Of a DNA stretch of 64,000 bases, positions 1-7,037 are shown piece after piece; positions within the stretch are counted from its first letter, which is position 1; every line of letters starts with the position of its first letter. The notes under the pieces are model-generated. The model did not search any database. It had not been told where the DNA came from and worked only from the letters and a program-made list of their open reading frames with translations. Where the stretch lies: positions 186,001 through 250,000 of the forward strand of contig NZ_PGUW01000007.1 of NCBI RefSeq assembly GCF_002863565.1, given 5' to 3'. The DNA comes from Bacillus sp. V5-8f. Its GTDB lineage: Bacteria; Bacillota; Bacilli; Bacillales; DSM-1321. The translations under genes and the position numbers were made by a program.

Positions 1-1
1 T

Positions 2-1288
2 GCGGCACTGATCCTTATTGGAGCCTTTTTGCTGACCCTTCCCATTGCAACTCATGATGGAAAAGGGCTTTCTTTTTTAAATGCATTATTTACCGCTACA
101 TCGGCAACATGTGTGACCGGTCTGGTTGTCGTGGATACTGCGGATACATTTACGACATTTGGTGAATTGGTTATCCTGGCACTCATTCAAATCGGCGGAC
201 TGGGATTTATGACCTTTGCCACGTTTTTCTTTTTCCTCCTAGGTAAGCGGATTTCTTTACGGGAAAGATTAATATTACAGGAAGCTATGAATAACGTTTC
301 GTTTGCCGGTATTGTCAAATTAGTCAAAAGAGTTTTGGTATTTACAGCCATAATAGAGTTGGCGGGTGCTGCTATTCTGGCCATCAGATTCTCTTTTGAC
401 ATGCCGATAGGAAAAGCTATCTATTGGGGCATATTCCACGCGATATCAAATTTCAATAACGCCGGCTTTGATTTAAACGGGGAGTTTCGAAGCCTCACTC
501 CGTTTGTAGATGACCCAACGGTTGTTCTTACCGTCTGCGCGCTTATAACGTTAGGCGGAATCGGCTTCATTGTCCTGAATGAACTGTATGAATATCATGA
601 TACTCGCCGCCTTTCCATTCATACCAAAGTAGTTTTGGCAACCACGCTGATCCTCACACTAGGTGCCACCATCCTGATTTTTGGTTTTGAATATGGAAAT
701 CACAAAACGCTCGAACCTTTATCATTTACCGGAAAGGTATTGGGTTCGCTGTTCCAGGCCGTCACACCTAGGACTGCTGGTGCTAACACATTGCCCATCG
801 GGGATTTAACACAATCTACTTTGTTCCTGATTATTTTTCTAATGTATGTTGGTGCCGGGCCGGGTTCCACTGCTGGAGGAATTAAAATAACAACTTTAGC
901 TGTGCTTTCAGCTACAGTATGGTCCCAAATCAGGGGGAGAGAAGATGTCGTCATGTTTCGACGCCGGATTGTGATTGAAACTATTTTAAAGGCACTTACT
1001 GTAGCGACCATAGGAATGTTTGTTGTTATGGCGGTTACTATGCTCCTTACTATTATAGAAGATGAACGGCATCCTTTCATGATGTACCTGTTTGAAGCTA
1101 CCTCTGCGTTTGGTACGGTAGGGCTTTCGATGGGACTGACCCCTGAATTGTCGCCAATCGGCCGGTTAATCATTATTTTTACAATGTTTGCAGGGCGGTT
1201 AGGACCGCTTACTCTTGCGTTTGCTGTATCTGTGAGAAGAAAACCTAATGCTGTTCGTCAACCAAAAGGAAAGATCATGATTGGTTAA
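2..1288 (+). CDS. Ktr/Trk-type potassium channel subunit (KtrB/KtrD family), 5' end outside window
   Basis: Membrane subunit of a Ktr K+ uptake system. The reading frame is open from base 2, so the true start lies upstream and the first ATG at 29 is internal. Four pore-loop segments of the SKT superfamily are visible in order: TATSATCVTGL, HAISNFNNAGFD, QAVTPRTAGANT and EATSAFGTVGLS, each with the filter glycine. The cytosolic loop RGREDVVMFRRRI and the C-terminus GKIMIG are typical of the family. An RCK regulatory subunit follows 28 bases after the stop, so the two probably form one operon and one complex. From memory it reads slightly closer to KtrD than KtrB, but I do not assign the symbol. 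Family assignment is secure. Confidence 0.93.
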   Translation, partial: AALILIGAFLLTLPIATHDGKGLSFLNALFTATSATCVTGLVVVDTADTFTTFGELVILALIQIGGLGFMTFATFFFFLLGKRISLRERLILQEAMNNVSFAGIVKLVKRVLVFTAIIELAGAAILAIRFSFDMPIGKAIYWGIFHAISNFNNAGFDLNGEFRSLTPFVDDPTVVLTVCALITLGGIGFIVLNELYEYHDTRRLSIHTKVVLATTLILTLGATILIFGFEYGNHKTLEPLSFTGKVLGSLFQAVTPRTAGANTLPIGDLTQSTLFLIIFLMYVGAGPGSTAGGIKITTLAVLSATVWSQIRGREDVVMFRRRIVIETILKALTVATIGMFVVMAVTMLLTIIEDERHPFMMYLFEATSAFGTVGLSMGLTPELSPIGRLIIIFTMFAGRLGPLTLAFAVSVRRKPNAVRQPKGKIMIG

Positions 1289-1316
1289 GTTGTAATCTTC
1301 AGGAGGATGCTAATCT

Positions 1317-1973
1317 ATGGGCATACGTCAATATGCTGTTATTGGTTTAGGAAGGTTTGGAATAAGCGTGGCACAGCGGTTACACGAGGCTGGACAAGAG
1401 GTTTTGGGCATTGATATTAATGAGGTGCGGGTGGAAGAGGCTGAATTATCCGTTACCCATGCGGTTGTTGCCGATACTACCGAGGAGGAGGCGCTTAAAT
1501 CAGTTGGCATCCTTAATTTTGATTGTGTAATTGTGGCGATTGGAAATGATATGCAATCAAGCATTTTAACCACTATGCTTCTAAAGGAACTGGGAGTCAA
1601 AAAAGTAATTGCCAAAGCTCTCGGTAAACATCACGGCAAGGTTTTAGAAAAAATAGGAGCTGACTTGATCATTTATCCAGAAAGGGATATGGGTGAACGT
1701 GTTGCTAATCAGCTTTTATCACCCAATATGTTAAATTATATAGAATTATCACATGAGTATAACATAGAGGAAATTTTAATCCCTCGGAGTATGGCGGAAA
1801 AAAGTCTTCGAGAACTCGATATTCGCGCAAAATATAATGTGAGTGCCATTGCCGTCGTTCGAGATGGAAATGTCGTGATCTCTCCTTCCCCTGATGAAGT
1901 TATACATAAAGGAGATATGTTGGTGCTAATTGGAAGTAGAGATGATCTATCGGATTTTTCTAATTTAGAATAG
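1317..1973 (+). CDS. Ktr potassium-uptake regulatory subunit (RCK/TrkA domain)
   Basis: Cytosolic gating ring subunit of a Ktr K+ transporter, 218 aa. The N-terminus has the Rossmann nucleotide-binding signature GLGRFG (residues about 9-14) and an acidic strand end GIDIN, as in RCK_N domains that bind ATP/ADP or NAD. A TrkA_C/RCK_C domain occupies about residues 140-218 (SLRELDIRAKYNVSAIAVVR); in this family it can bind c-di-AMP, which is known of relatives and not shown here. The start has a strong AGGAGG ribosome site 8 bases upstream. It lies directly behind the channel subunit. In B. subtilis ktrAB the regulatory gene comes first; here the order is reversed. Confidence 0.93.
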   Translation: MGIRQYAVIGLGRFGISVAQRLHEAGQEVLGIDINEVRVEEAELSVTHAVVADTTEEEALKSVGILNFDCVIVAIGNDMQSSILTTMLLKELGVKKVIAKALGKHHGKVLEKIGADLIIYPERDMGERVANQLLSPNMLNYIELSHEYNIEEILIPRSMAEKSLRELDIRAKYNVSAIAVVRDGNVVISPSPDEVIHKGDMLVLIGSRDDLSDFSNLE

Positions 1974-2114
1974 CAATCGGTTCTAGAGCTTTAATTAAAC
2001 GAAACTGATATTTTCAAAAGCGATACTGTAGAGTAAAAATTACTTCGGGGAATGATCTTTTTATGAATGAAAAATTGAGATTGAGTGTGGTGATAAGGAC
2101 TAAATACTGAACAT

Positions 2115-2143
2115 TTGACAAATTTGGTCAGGTTGTATACAAT
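2115..2143 (+). promoter_or_regulatory. Sigma-A promoter of the riboswitch transcript
   Basis: A -35 box TTGACA (2115-2120) and a -10 box TACAAT (2138-2143) are separated by exactly 17 bases. The start of transcription should fall near 2150, about ten bases before the aptamer. Confidence 0.75.
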
Positions 2144-2160
2144 AAAATTAACTTAATACT

Positions 2161-2320
2161 AAGTTCCCTAAAGGGGAGTAGCTTTCACAGCAAAGTCGTC
2201 ATTACAGAGTTTAACTCTCGGCTTTGTTGGCAACTAAAGTTGTTAGCAAGACCTTTATCATTGTTGGTAAAGGTCTTTATTTGTGGCTTTTTACCAATTG
2301 GTGAAGGCCACTTTTTTATT
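2161..2320 (+). promoter_or_regulatory. yybP-ykoY manganese riboswitch with expression platform
   Basis: The aptamer shows the hallmark blocks of the yybP-ykoY class: AAAGGGGAGTAGC (2170-2182), CAAAGTCGTC (2191-2200), CTCTCGGCTTTGTTGGCA and TTAGCAAGACCTTT (2243-2256). P1 pairs AAAGG (2170-2174) with CCTTT (2252-2256). The platform can be read directly. AGACCTTTA (2249-2257) can pair with TAAAGGTCT (2268-2276) and destroy P1. TTGGTAAA (2264-2271) can instead pair with TTTACCAA (2290-2297) as antiterminator. The terminator stem is 2283-2295 with 2300-2311, followed by T6. Aptamer formation frees the antiterminator, so this should be an ON switch with Mn2+, as known for the class. Assigned by eye. 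Confidence 0.9.
2283..2320 (+). terminator. Riboswitch-controlled intrinsic terminator
   Basis: GTGGC...ACC pairs with GGT...GCCAC around an AATT loop and is followed by TTTTTTA. Its 5' arm overlaps the antiterminator strand TTTACCAA. Confidence 0.8.
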
Positions 2321-2352
2321 TTTATAGCTTAAATAATAAGGGGTGATAACGG

Positions 2353-2508
2353 ATGAAGAGAATGAGATTTTCTTTAGACGATTTAATACGGAGCAATAAA
2401 GAAGAAATTTTGAAGGATAGGCAGGAAATAGAGAAAATTGACCGTAGGGTTGATGAGAAACTAGTCAAAAAAGTAAGAGAGCATAATACAACCGTACCTG
2501 CGAAATAG
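2353..2508 (+). CDS. Small basic protein of the FbpB family
   Basis: A 51-aa charged protein beginning MKRMRFSLDDLIRSNKEEIL and rich in Lys, Arg and Glu. The pattern of a basic start, a (D/E)L(I/V).(S/E)N(K) segment and a following helix EIEKIDRRVDEK matches Fur-regulated basic protein B of Bacillus as I recall it; in B. subtilis FbpB works with the FsrA RNA in iron sparing. The ribosome site AAGGGG lies just upstream. It is the first gene after the Mn riboswitch and its terminator, so manganese would control it. Function here is inference from the family; no Fur box was sought in detail. A plain small hypothetical protein is the alternative. Confidence 0.7.
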   Translation: MKRMRFSLDDLIRSNKEEILKDRQEIEKIDRRVDEKLVKKVREHNTTVPAK

Positions 2509-2586
2509 GGTTAATCTAAACTACCGTAATATTGTTCTTTTAAATAGATAGAAAATATGAATGTATAATAATAGGAGGCTGCCCTT

Positions 2587-2652
2587 ATATCTCTTTTAGA
2601 GTTAATTAAATATGTTATGATTTTTTTTCAGGGCCAACAAGAGGACGAATAA
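2587..2652 (+). pseudogene. Possible remnant of uppP (undecaprenyl-diphosphatase) N-terminus
   Basis: A perfect AGGAGG (2573-2578) lies 8 bases before ATA, where an ATG would be expected. The frame then reads SLLELIKYVMIFFQGQQEDE and stops. The first 15 residues resemble the start of UppP proteins (LLELIKYxILGxxQG). The rest of the gene is absent before the next gene at 2694. This looks like a decayed 5' end with a start mutated to ATA. It is short, so chance resemblance remains possible. Confidence 0.35.
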
Positions 2653-2693
2653 TTTTAACCACCGTACCCATACAAAGTCACAGGAGGATTTAA

Positions 2694-3488
2694 ATGAAAG
2701 TATATTTTAAATTAACTTTCCTGCTTGCCATAGTAGGGATTATTTCGTTCGGATTAATAGCTTGTAGTCCAGGCAATAACTATAGTCAACAATCAAACGG
2801 ACCAAGCAGCAAACAAGAAGAAACCAATCCGGATGGTGTGAAACTGCTTTCTGCTACCGTCACTAATGTAGTAGATGGTGACACCATTGATGTAAAGATC
2901 AATAATAAAGAAGAGAGAGTTCGTTTATTACTAATAGATACACCAGAAACAAAGCATCCTTCCAAACCTATACAGCCGTACGGACCTGAAGCATTTGATC
3001 ATACAAAACATGAGTTATTAGGGAAGCAAGTGGGGTTGGAAAAAGATGTATCTGAACGTGACCGTTATGGAAGAATGTTGGCTTACATTTGGGTAGACGG
3101 AGAGTTATATAACGAAACACTAATCAAAAAGGGATTAGCACGTGTTGCTACCTTCCCGCCTGATGTAAAGTATGTCAATCGTTTTATCGAAAAGCAAAAG
3201 GAAGCCCAGAAAAAAGGTGTAGGCATTTGGAGCATAGAGAACTATGTGCAGGAAAAAAGATATAATTCTGATATCCAGCAGAAGCGAACTAGCATCACGA
3301 ATAACGAACAAAACCAAGACGTAATACAGAATGAAGAATGCGATGGAAAGATTAAAGGAAATAAAAACTCAAGGATTTATCATCTACCAAGCGGTGCGCA
3401 TTACGATGAAGTCGCAGCAGATAACGTTGTGTGGTTCTGTACAGAAGATGAGGCGAAAGCCGAGGGCTACCGGAAATCAAAAAACTAA
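2694..3488 (+). CDS. Lipoprotein thermonuclease (SNase domain) with C-terminal metal-binding-like domain
   Basis: Probable surface-anchored, calcium-dependent nuclease, 264 aa. A lipoprotein signal peptide ends in the lipobox LIAC (Cys24). The staphylococcal nuclease fold runs from about residue 50 to 185; the catalytic set is visible as R in VRLLLIDTPE, E in the same block, and R in RDRYGRMLAY. After a Gln/Asn-rich linker the last ~50 residues contain IYHLPSGAHYD and VVWFCTEDEA, resembling the small Cys domain found at the end of several Bacillus secreted nucleases and ComEC-associated proteins. Ribosome site AGGAGG lies 8 bases upstream. It stands alone between the uppP remnant and yhaM. 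The family is certain; a role in DNA uptake or nutrient scavenging is inference. Confidence 0.9.
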   Translation: MKVYFKLTFLLAIVGIISFGLIACSPGNNYSQQSNGPSSKQEETNPDGVKLLSATVTNVVDGDTIDVKINNKEERVRLLLIDTPETKHPSKPIQPYGPEAFDHTKHELLGKQVGLEKDVSERDRYGRMLAYIWVDGELYNETLIKKGLARVATFPPDVKYVNRFIEKQKEAQKKGVGIWSIENYVQEKRYNSDIQQKRTSITNNEQNQDVIQNEECDGKIKGNKNSRIYHLPSGAHYDEVAADNVVWFCTEDEAKAEGYRKSKN

Positions 3489-3518
3489 CATCATGTATAA
3501 ATAAAGATACATCGAACA

Positions 3519-3560
3519 ATAGCGGGAAAGGGTAACAGCACTCTATCCCGCTATATTCGT
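3519..3560 (+). terminator. Hairpin after the nuclease gene
   Basis: ATAGCGGGA pairs with TCCCGCTAT (nine pairs), followed by a weak T-rich stretch ATTCGTTTG. Likely the end of the nuclease transcript. Confidence 0.5.
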
Positions 3561-3714
3561 TTGTTGTTTCGATACAGATACAAAATTAGAAATTCTAAAC
3601 TAAAAATAATAGTCCTATGAATCAATCCAAATGAAGCTACAACTCTTTTTTACTTCCTCCAAAGCTGTTGTGTGATATGGTATAATATCTATACAAAATA
3701 ACGGAGGTAGCCGT

Positions 3715-4653
3715 ATGCAAAAAGGGATTATACACTATGGCATTGGTGATTCAATAGATACATATATGTATATAAAAAGCAGTACAAAAGCAGTTGCAAG
3801 TAATGGAAAACCTTTTTTGACCCTGATTCTTTCTGATAAGACCGGGGAAATTGAGGCTAAGCTTTGGGATGTCTCCGAAGATGACGTGAGAAGCTTTTCT
3901 TCTGAAAACGCCGTTAAAATTATGGGTGAAATTCAGAATTACCGCGGCAGAAGCCAGTTGAAGATTAGAAATATCCGATTGACAACGGACCTGGATGCTA
4001 TTAATATATCAGATTTGATTCAGACAGCACCCATTGGACAGGAAGAAATGATGGAGAAAATTACGCAGTATATCTTTGAAATGAGGAATCCGAATATACA
4101 GCGTATTACACGCCATCTTCTTAAAAAATACCAATCTGAATTTATTACATTTCCTGCAGCCACTAAGAACCACCATGAGTTCATGTCAGGGCTTGCCTAT
4201 CATGTAGTTTCTATGCTGGACTTGGCTAAGGCCATTGCTGGTTTATACCCGAAGCTAAATAAAGATTTACTATATGCGGGGGTAATCCTTCATGACCTTG
4301 GAAAGGTAATGGAATTGTCGGGACCTGTTTCGACTGCATATACAGTTGAAGGCAACTTGCTTGGCCATATCACGATTATGGTAAGTGAAATAAGTAAAGC
4401 TGCCGATGAGCTCGGTCTAGATGGGGAAGAAATTATGATACTAAAGCATCTGGTTCTATCCCATCATGGCAAGGCAGAATGGGGCAGCCCAAAGCCACCG
4501 CTTGTCATGGAGGCAGAAGTCCTTCATTATATTGATAATATTGATGCCAAGATCAATATGATGGACCGGGCTCTAGAGAGAGTAAAACCAGGCGAATTCA
4601 CGGAAAGAGTCTTTGCCCTTGAAAACCGTTCATTTTATAAACCTCAAATTTAA
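3715..4653 (+). CDS. yhaM: 3'-5' exoribonuclease YhaM
   Basis: RNA 3'-end trimming exonuclease of Firmicutes, 312 aa, cytosolic. An OB-fold nucleic-acid-binding domain fills about residues 10-95 ([18 protein letters not shown]). The HD phosphohydrolase domain follows, with H and D of ILHDLGKV near residue 193 and the second metal site in [10 protein letters not shown]. Length and both domains fit YhaM throughout. The start has GGAGG 8 bases upstream. yhaL follows after a terminator, as in B. subtilis, and prsA is convergent. Confidence 0.95.
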   Translation: MQKGIIHYGIGDSIDTYMYIKSSTKAVASNGKPFLTLILSDKTGEIEAKLWDVSEDDVRSFSSENAVKIMGEIQNYRGRSQLKIRNIRLTTDLDAINISDLIQTAPIGQEEMMEKITQYIFEMRNPNIQRITRHLLKKYQSEFITFPAATKNHHEFMSGLAYHVVSMLDLAKAIAGLYPKLNKDLLYAGVILHDLGKVMELSGPVSTAYTVEGNLLGHITIMVSEISKAADELGLDGEEIMILKHLVLSHHGKAEWGSPKPPLVMEAEVLHYIDNIDAKINMMDRALERVKPGEFTERVFALENRSFYKPQI

Positions 4654-4659
4654 TGAAAT

Positions 4660-4698
4660 ATGCTTCTTCTCAAAGTTTGAGAGGAAGCATATTTTTTT
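4660..4698 (+). terminator. Terminator of yhaM
   Basis: ATGCTTCTTCTC pairs with GAGAGGAAGCAT around a 7-base loop, followed by ATTTTTTT. Confidence 0.9.
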
Positions 4699-4760
4699 AT
4701 GCAAAAGCATATTTTCTACTAAGGAGAAGGGACCAGCTCCCTTGAAAGGAGAAAAACATA

Positions 4761-4943
4761 ATGCCGATTTGGGTTTGGCTTGTATTGGCGGGTATTCTTG
4801 TAAGTGCGGTGATGACAGTAAGGACAGCGAAACAGGAACGGAAAGAGGACGACCTATACATTGAACAAGAAGGACAAAAGTATATCGACAGGATGAATGA
4901 AGAAATAGAAAGGAAGAAAAGCGACGTGCAACATGGGGCATAA
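4761..4943 (+). CDS. yhaL: Sporulation protein YhaL
   Basis: Small single-pass membrane protein, 60 aa. Residues 4-20 form one transmembrane segment (WVWLVLAGILVSAVM); the remainder is a charged cytosolic helix (RTAKQERKEDD). Mutants of the B. subtilis homologue are affected in sporulation; the molecular role is not known. The ribosome site AAAGGAG sits 9 bases before the ATG. Position between yhaM and prsA matches B. subtilis. Confidence 0.88.
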   Translation: MPIWVWLVLAGILVSAVMTVRTAKQERKEDDLYIEQEGQKYIDRMNEEIERKKSDVQHGA

Positions 4944-5010
4944 ACGAAAAAGAAAGCAGCTGGACTGTACGGACACCAGAAAAGCCGAATAATCGCAAGA
5001 GAGATTTTTT

Positions 5011-5039
5011 AGAGCCGAATGCAGTGTGCATTCGGCTCT
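5011..5039 (+). terminator. Perfect 13-bp hairpin after yhaL
   Basis: AGAGCCGAATGCA and its exact complement enclose a GTG loop. There is no T run on the plus strand, so it may act as a 3' stabilising hairpin or partial terminator. Confidence 0.55.
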
Positions 5040-5067
5040 AGGCGTTAGAGCAGTTTCCTGCAAGCTC

Positions 5068-5143
5068 ATAAAAAAGGACTGTCCAATTGAAACTTTACCT
5101 CAACTGTAAAAGTCGGAGGGGAAGTTTTTTGGACAGTCCTTTG
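5068..5143 (-). terminator. Terminator of prsA
   Basis: One long imperfect hairpin: AAGGACTGTCCA with TGGACAGTCCTT outside, and an inner stem of ACTTTACCTC with GAGGGGAAGT. On the minus strand it ends in a T run. Confidence 0.85.
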
Positions 5144-5146
5144 ATG

Positions 5147-6013
5147 TTATTCGGTTTGCGACTGTTGTGGCTTTAAGGCATTTTCTAAGTCTTTATCCTT
5201 AATATCAACATCAGCGTTTTTCAGTTCCTTATCCATTGCTTTTTGAACAGTTGCTTCATCAAGCTTGGAAGTTTTTAAATCTTTTTCAATTTGGCTCTTC
5301 ATTTCAGCATACGATTTTTTTTCTTTCTTATCCAAGAGCTGAATGATATGGTAGCCATGCTCTGATTTTACAGGGGCGCTGATCTCGTTTTTCTTTAATG
5401 CATACGTTGCGTTTTCAAATTCAGGTACCATTTGTCCAGCCCCGAACCAGCCTAGGTCTCCGCCTTTTTCAGCAGATCCTGGATCCTGCGAGTACTTTTT
5501 GGCCAGATCTTCGAATTTTTCACCCTTGTCCAGCTTTTGCTTTACTTCTTTAGCTGTTTTTTCATCATTAACTAGGATATGTCTGGCTTTTACTTCAGGC
5601 TTCAGTGAGTCATAATGCTCTTTCATTTCCTTTTCAGTTACCTTGACATCTTTTATTGCTGCCTTTTCTTGCATCATGCTCACTTTCATGGAGCGTTTTA
5701 ATGCATTTTCATCTTTATAGCCGGCTTGTGCTAGTGCCATTTCAAAATTAGCGCCCATCTGTTCTTTAAGCTCGTCCACTTTTTTGTCTACTTCTTTATC
5801 AGAGACTTTATAATTCTCAGAAAGGACTTGTTCATACACCAGCTCCTGGACAACCTGGTTGCCATATCTGTCTTTCATTGCGTTATAAAGTTCTTCTTTT
5901 GAAATATCACCGGATTTCGTTTTCACAACAGCTTCTGAATCTCCGCCGTTGTTACAAGCAGTAAGGCCAATCAAGCCAGCAGCAACCGCAATTGATAATG
6001 CCCATTTCCTCAT
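5147..6013 (-). CDS. prsA: Foldase lipoprotein PrsA (parvulin peptidyl-prolyl isomerase)
   Basis: Post-translocational folding catalyst on the outer face of the membrane, needed for secreted proteins in Bacillus. I place the start at 6013 (288 aa): MRKWALSIAV begins a lipoprotein signal peptide with lipobox LTAC, and AGGAG lies 10 bases upstream; the frame is open 16 codons further but that part spoils the signal peptide. The SurA-like N-domain spans about residues 25-135, the parvulin domain about 138-232 (KARHILVNDE, GGDLGWFGAGQMVPEFE, HGYHIIQL), then a short charged C-domain. The gene converges with yhaL, with its own terminator. Confidence 0.96.
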   Translation of the reverse strand: MRKWALSIAVAAGLIGLTACNNGGDSEAVVKTKSGDISKEELYNAMKDRYGNQVVQELVYEQVLSENYKVSDKEVDKKVDELKEQMGANFEMALAQAGYKDENALKRSMKVSMMQEKAAIKDVKVTEKEMKEHYDSLKPEVKARHILVNDEKTAKEVKQKLDKGEKFEDLAKKYSQDPGSAEKGGDLGWFGAGQMVPEFENATYALKKNEISAPVKSEHGYHIIQLLDKKEKKSYAEMKSQIEKDLKTSKLDEATVQKAMDKELKNADVDIKDKDLENALKPQQSQTE

Positions 6014-6213
6014 TAAGAAACAACTCCTGTATATATATTCGTGTTCGTTTACTAAATCCACAAATCTTACTATAACATAAAATGGGACTTTTACAAAAAA
6101 TAATATCGAATATTTTCTTTTACTTAAATTATAAAAAACTGGGTTAATGACCTATCCAGATATAGTCCATAGCACATATGATGTATCGAAAATAACACAG
6201 GAGGAGAGAGGAT

Positions 6214-6309
6214 ATGGCAGACGGTGCTGTTGGTTATGGCAGCGGATTTGCATTGTTAGTTGTACTGTTTGTTTTATTAATTATTGTGGGATGTGCTTGC
6301 TGGGGGTAA
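6214..6309 (+). CDS. YjcZ-family small sporulation membrane protein (first copy)
   Basis: A 31-aa protein: a Gly-rich start (MADGAVGYGSG), then one hydrophobic helix ending GCACWG. This layout is that of the YjcZ/SscA family, several members of which are made in the spore. GGAGGAGAG lies 7 bases upstream. A second copy follows at 6422. No sporulation promoter was pinned down. Confidence 0.85.
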   Translation: MADGAVGYGSGFALLVVLFVLLIIVGCACWG

Positions 6310-6421
6310 TGCGAATCATGCCATGCAAGAAAGAAGCCTAAACCTTTTAAGGCTATAAGAATAAGATGAGACAGCTGCATAATTTAGCAGCTGATTGATC
6401 CAAAGGAAAGGAGGAAAATCA

Positions 6422-6520
6422 ATGTCTGGAGGATATGCTGGTGGCTTCGGCGGAGGTTTTGCTTTATTGGTTGTTCTTTTCATCCTTTTGGTAATAATCG
6501 GATGCTCCTGTTGGTTCTAA
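6422..6520 (+). CDS. YjcZ-family small sporulation membrane protein (second copy)
   Basis: A 32-aa protein with Gly-rich head (MSGGYAGGFGGG) and one transmembrane helix ending IIGCSCWF. It is paralogous to the copy at 6214: both share FALLVVLF and the closing Cys-x-Cys-Trp. Ribosome site AAGGAGG lies 7 bases upstream. A strong hairpin follows at 6531. Confidence 0.87.
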   Translation: MSGGYAGGFGGGFALLVVLFILLVIIGCSCWF

Positions 6521-6530
6521 TCTCCCCAAA

Positions 6531-6562
6531 AAAGAGAAGCGCATTGGGGCGCTTCTCTTTAC
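6531..6562. terminator. Bidirectional terminator after YjcZ pair
   Basis: AAAGAGAAGCGC pairs with GCGCTTCTCTTT around ATTGGG. The minus-strand copy ends in T6, the plus in TTTACTG, so it can serve both convergent units. Confidence 0.8.
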
Positions 6563-6570
6563 TGTTGTTC

Positions 6571-6753
6571 CTATGTATACAGTATTTCGATATAAGAAGA
6601 TAAAAGCAGGATCGTAATTAATATGTTGATTGTTCGAAACACCTTAGGCTGACGGTCTTCAGGAATTTCTTTTTGGAGACATAAAGCATTTGTCATGCTG
6701 TTCACGTTGTATAAGATTACGATCGAGAAGAGAATAAAAAATAACGAAATCAC
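6571..6753 (-). CDS. Small two-helix membrane protein, unknown
   Basis: Not recognised. I start it at the GTG at 6753 because AAGGAGGG lies 9 bases upstream, inside a slightly longer frame. The 60-aa product has a hydrophobic N-terminal helix (VISLFFILFSIVILYNV), a polar loop with QKEIPEDRQPKVFR, and a second hydrophobic helix (INILITILLLSSYIEILY). It converges with the YjcZ pair and shares their terminator. In B. subtilis this interval holds yhaK/yhaJ; I cannot say whether it is related. Confidence 0.6.
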   Translation of the reverse strand: MISLFFILFSIVILYNVNSMTNALCLQKEIPEDRQPKVFRTINILITILLLSSYIEILYT

Positions 6754-7037
6754 TTCCTGAATCCCTCCTTCATGCATTCATGTATATCTACGATACCAAA
6801 AATTATCCAAAAAAGATAGACTAAAAGTTTGGGATTGTATTGGCAAGAAGCTTTGCTCAAGCCGGGACAGGAGAGAAATTTCCAGGCATTCAAACATTTT
6901 TGTGAAGAAGTGAGCAAATAGGCCGAAATAAGAAGCGGAGGTTTTCTAACCATAGTCCGCTTAAATGGAGATTGGCAGTTTCCGAGAGAGCTAGCAGGTT
7001 TAATCGATTGCCCAAAATTGGAAAATAATCATGCTGT
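6754..7037. other. Intergenic stretch without a confident gene
   Basis: AT-rich. A plus-strand frame ending at about 6930 reads LYWQEALLKPGQERNFQAFK before a stop and could be the tail of a lost gene, but it has no start or ribosome site. Nothing else supportable. Confidence 0.3.

Noticed and set aside
700-1173. Long minus-strand open frame (157 codons) inside the channel gene
   Set aside because: Lies wholly antisense to the Ktr channel, no ribosome site, composition is a shadow of the real frame.
2009-2110. Terminator after the Ktr operon
   Set aside because: Only weak short stems without a T run; not supported.
4613-5069. Open frames overlapping the yhaL region on both strands
   Set aside because: They run through the yhaM and yhaL hairpins and lack ribosome sites; shadows of yhaL.
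6830-6930. Plus-strand tail reading LYWQEALLKPGQERNFQ
   Set aside because: No start codon or ribosome site; stop codon upstream; too short to identify. Kept only as a possible remnant in the intergenic note.
6750-6953. Minus-strand 67-codon frame upstream of the small membrane gene
   Set aside because: Overlaps the real GTG start, no ribosome site of its own, no recognisable domain.
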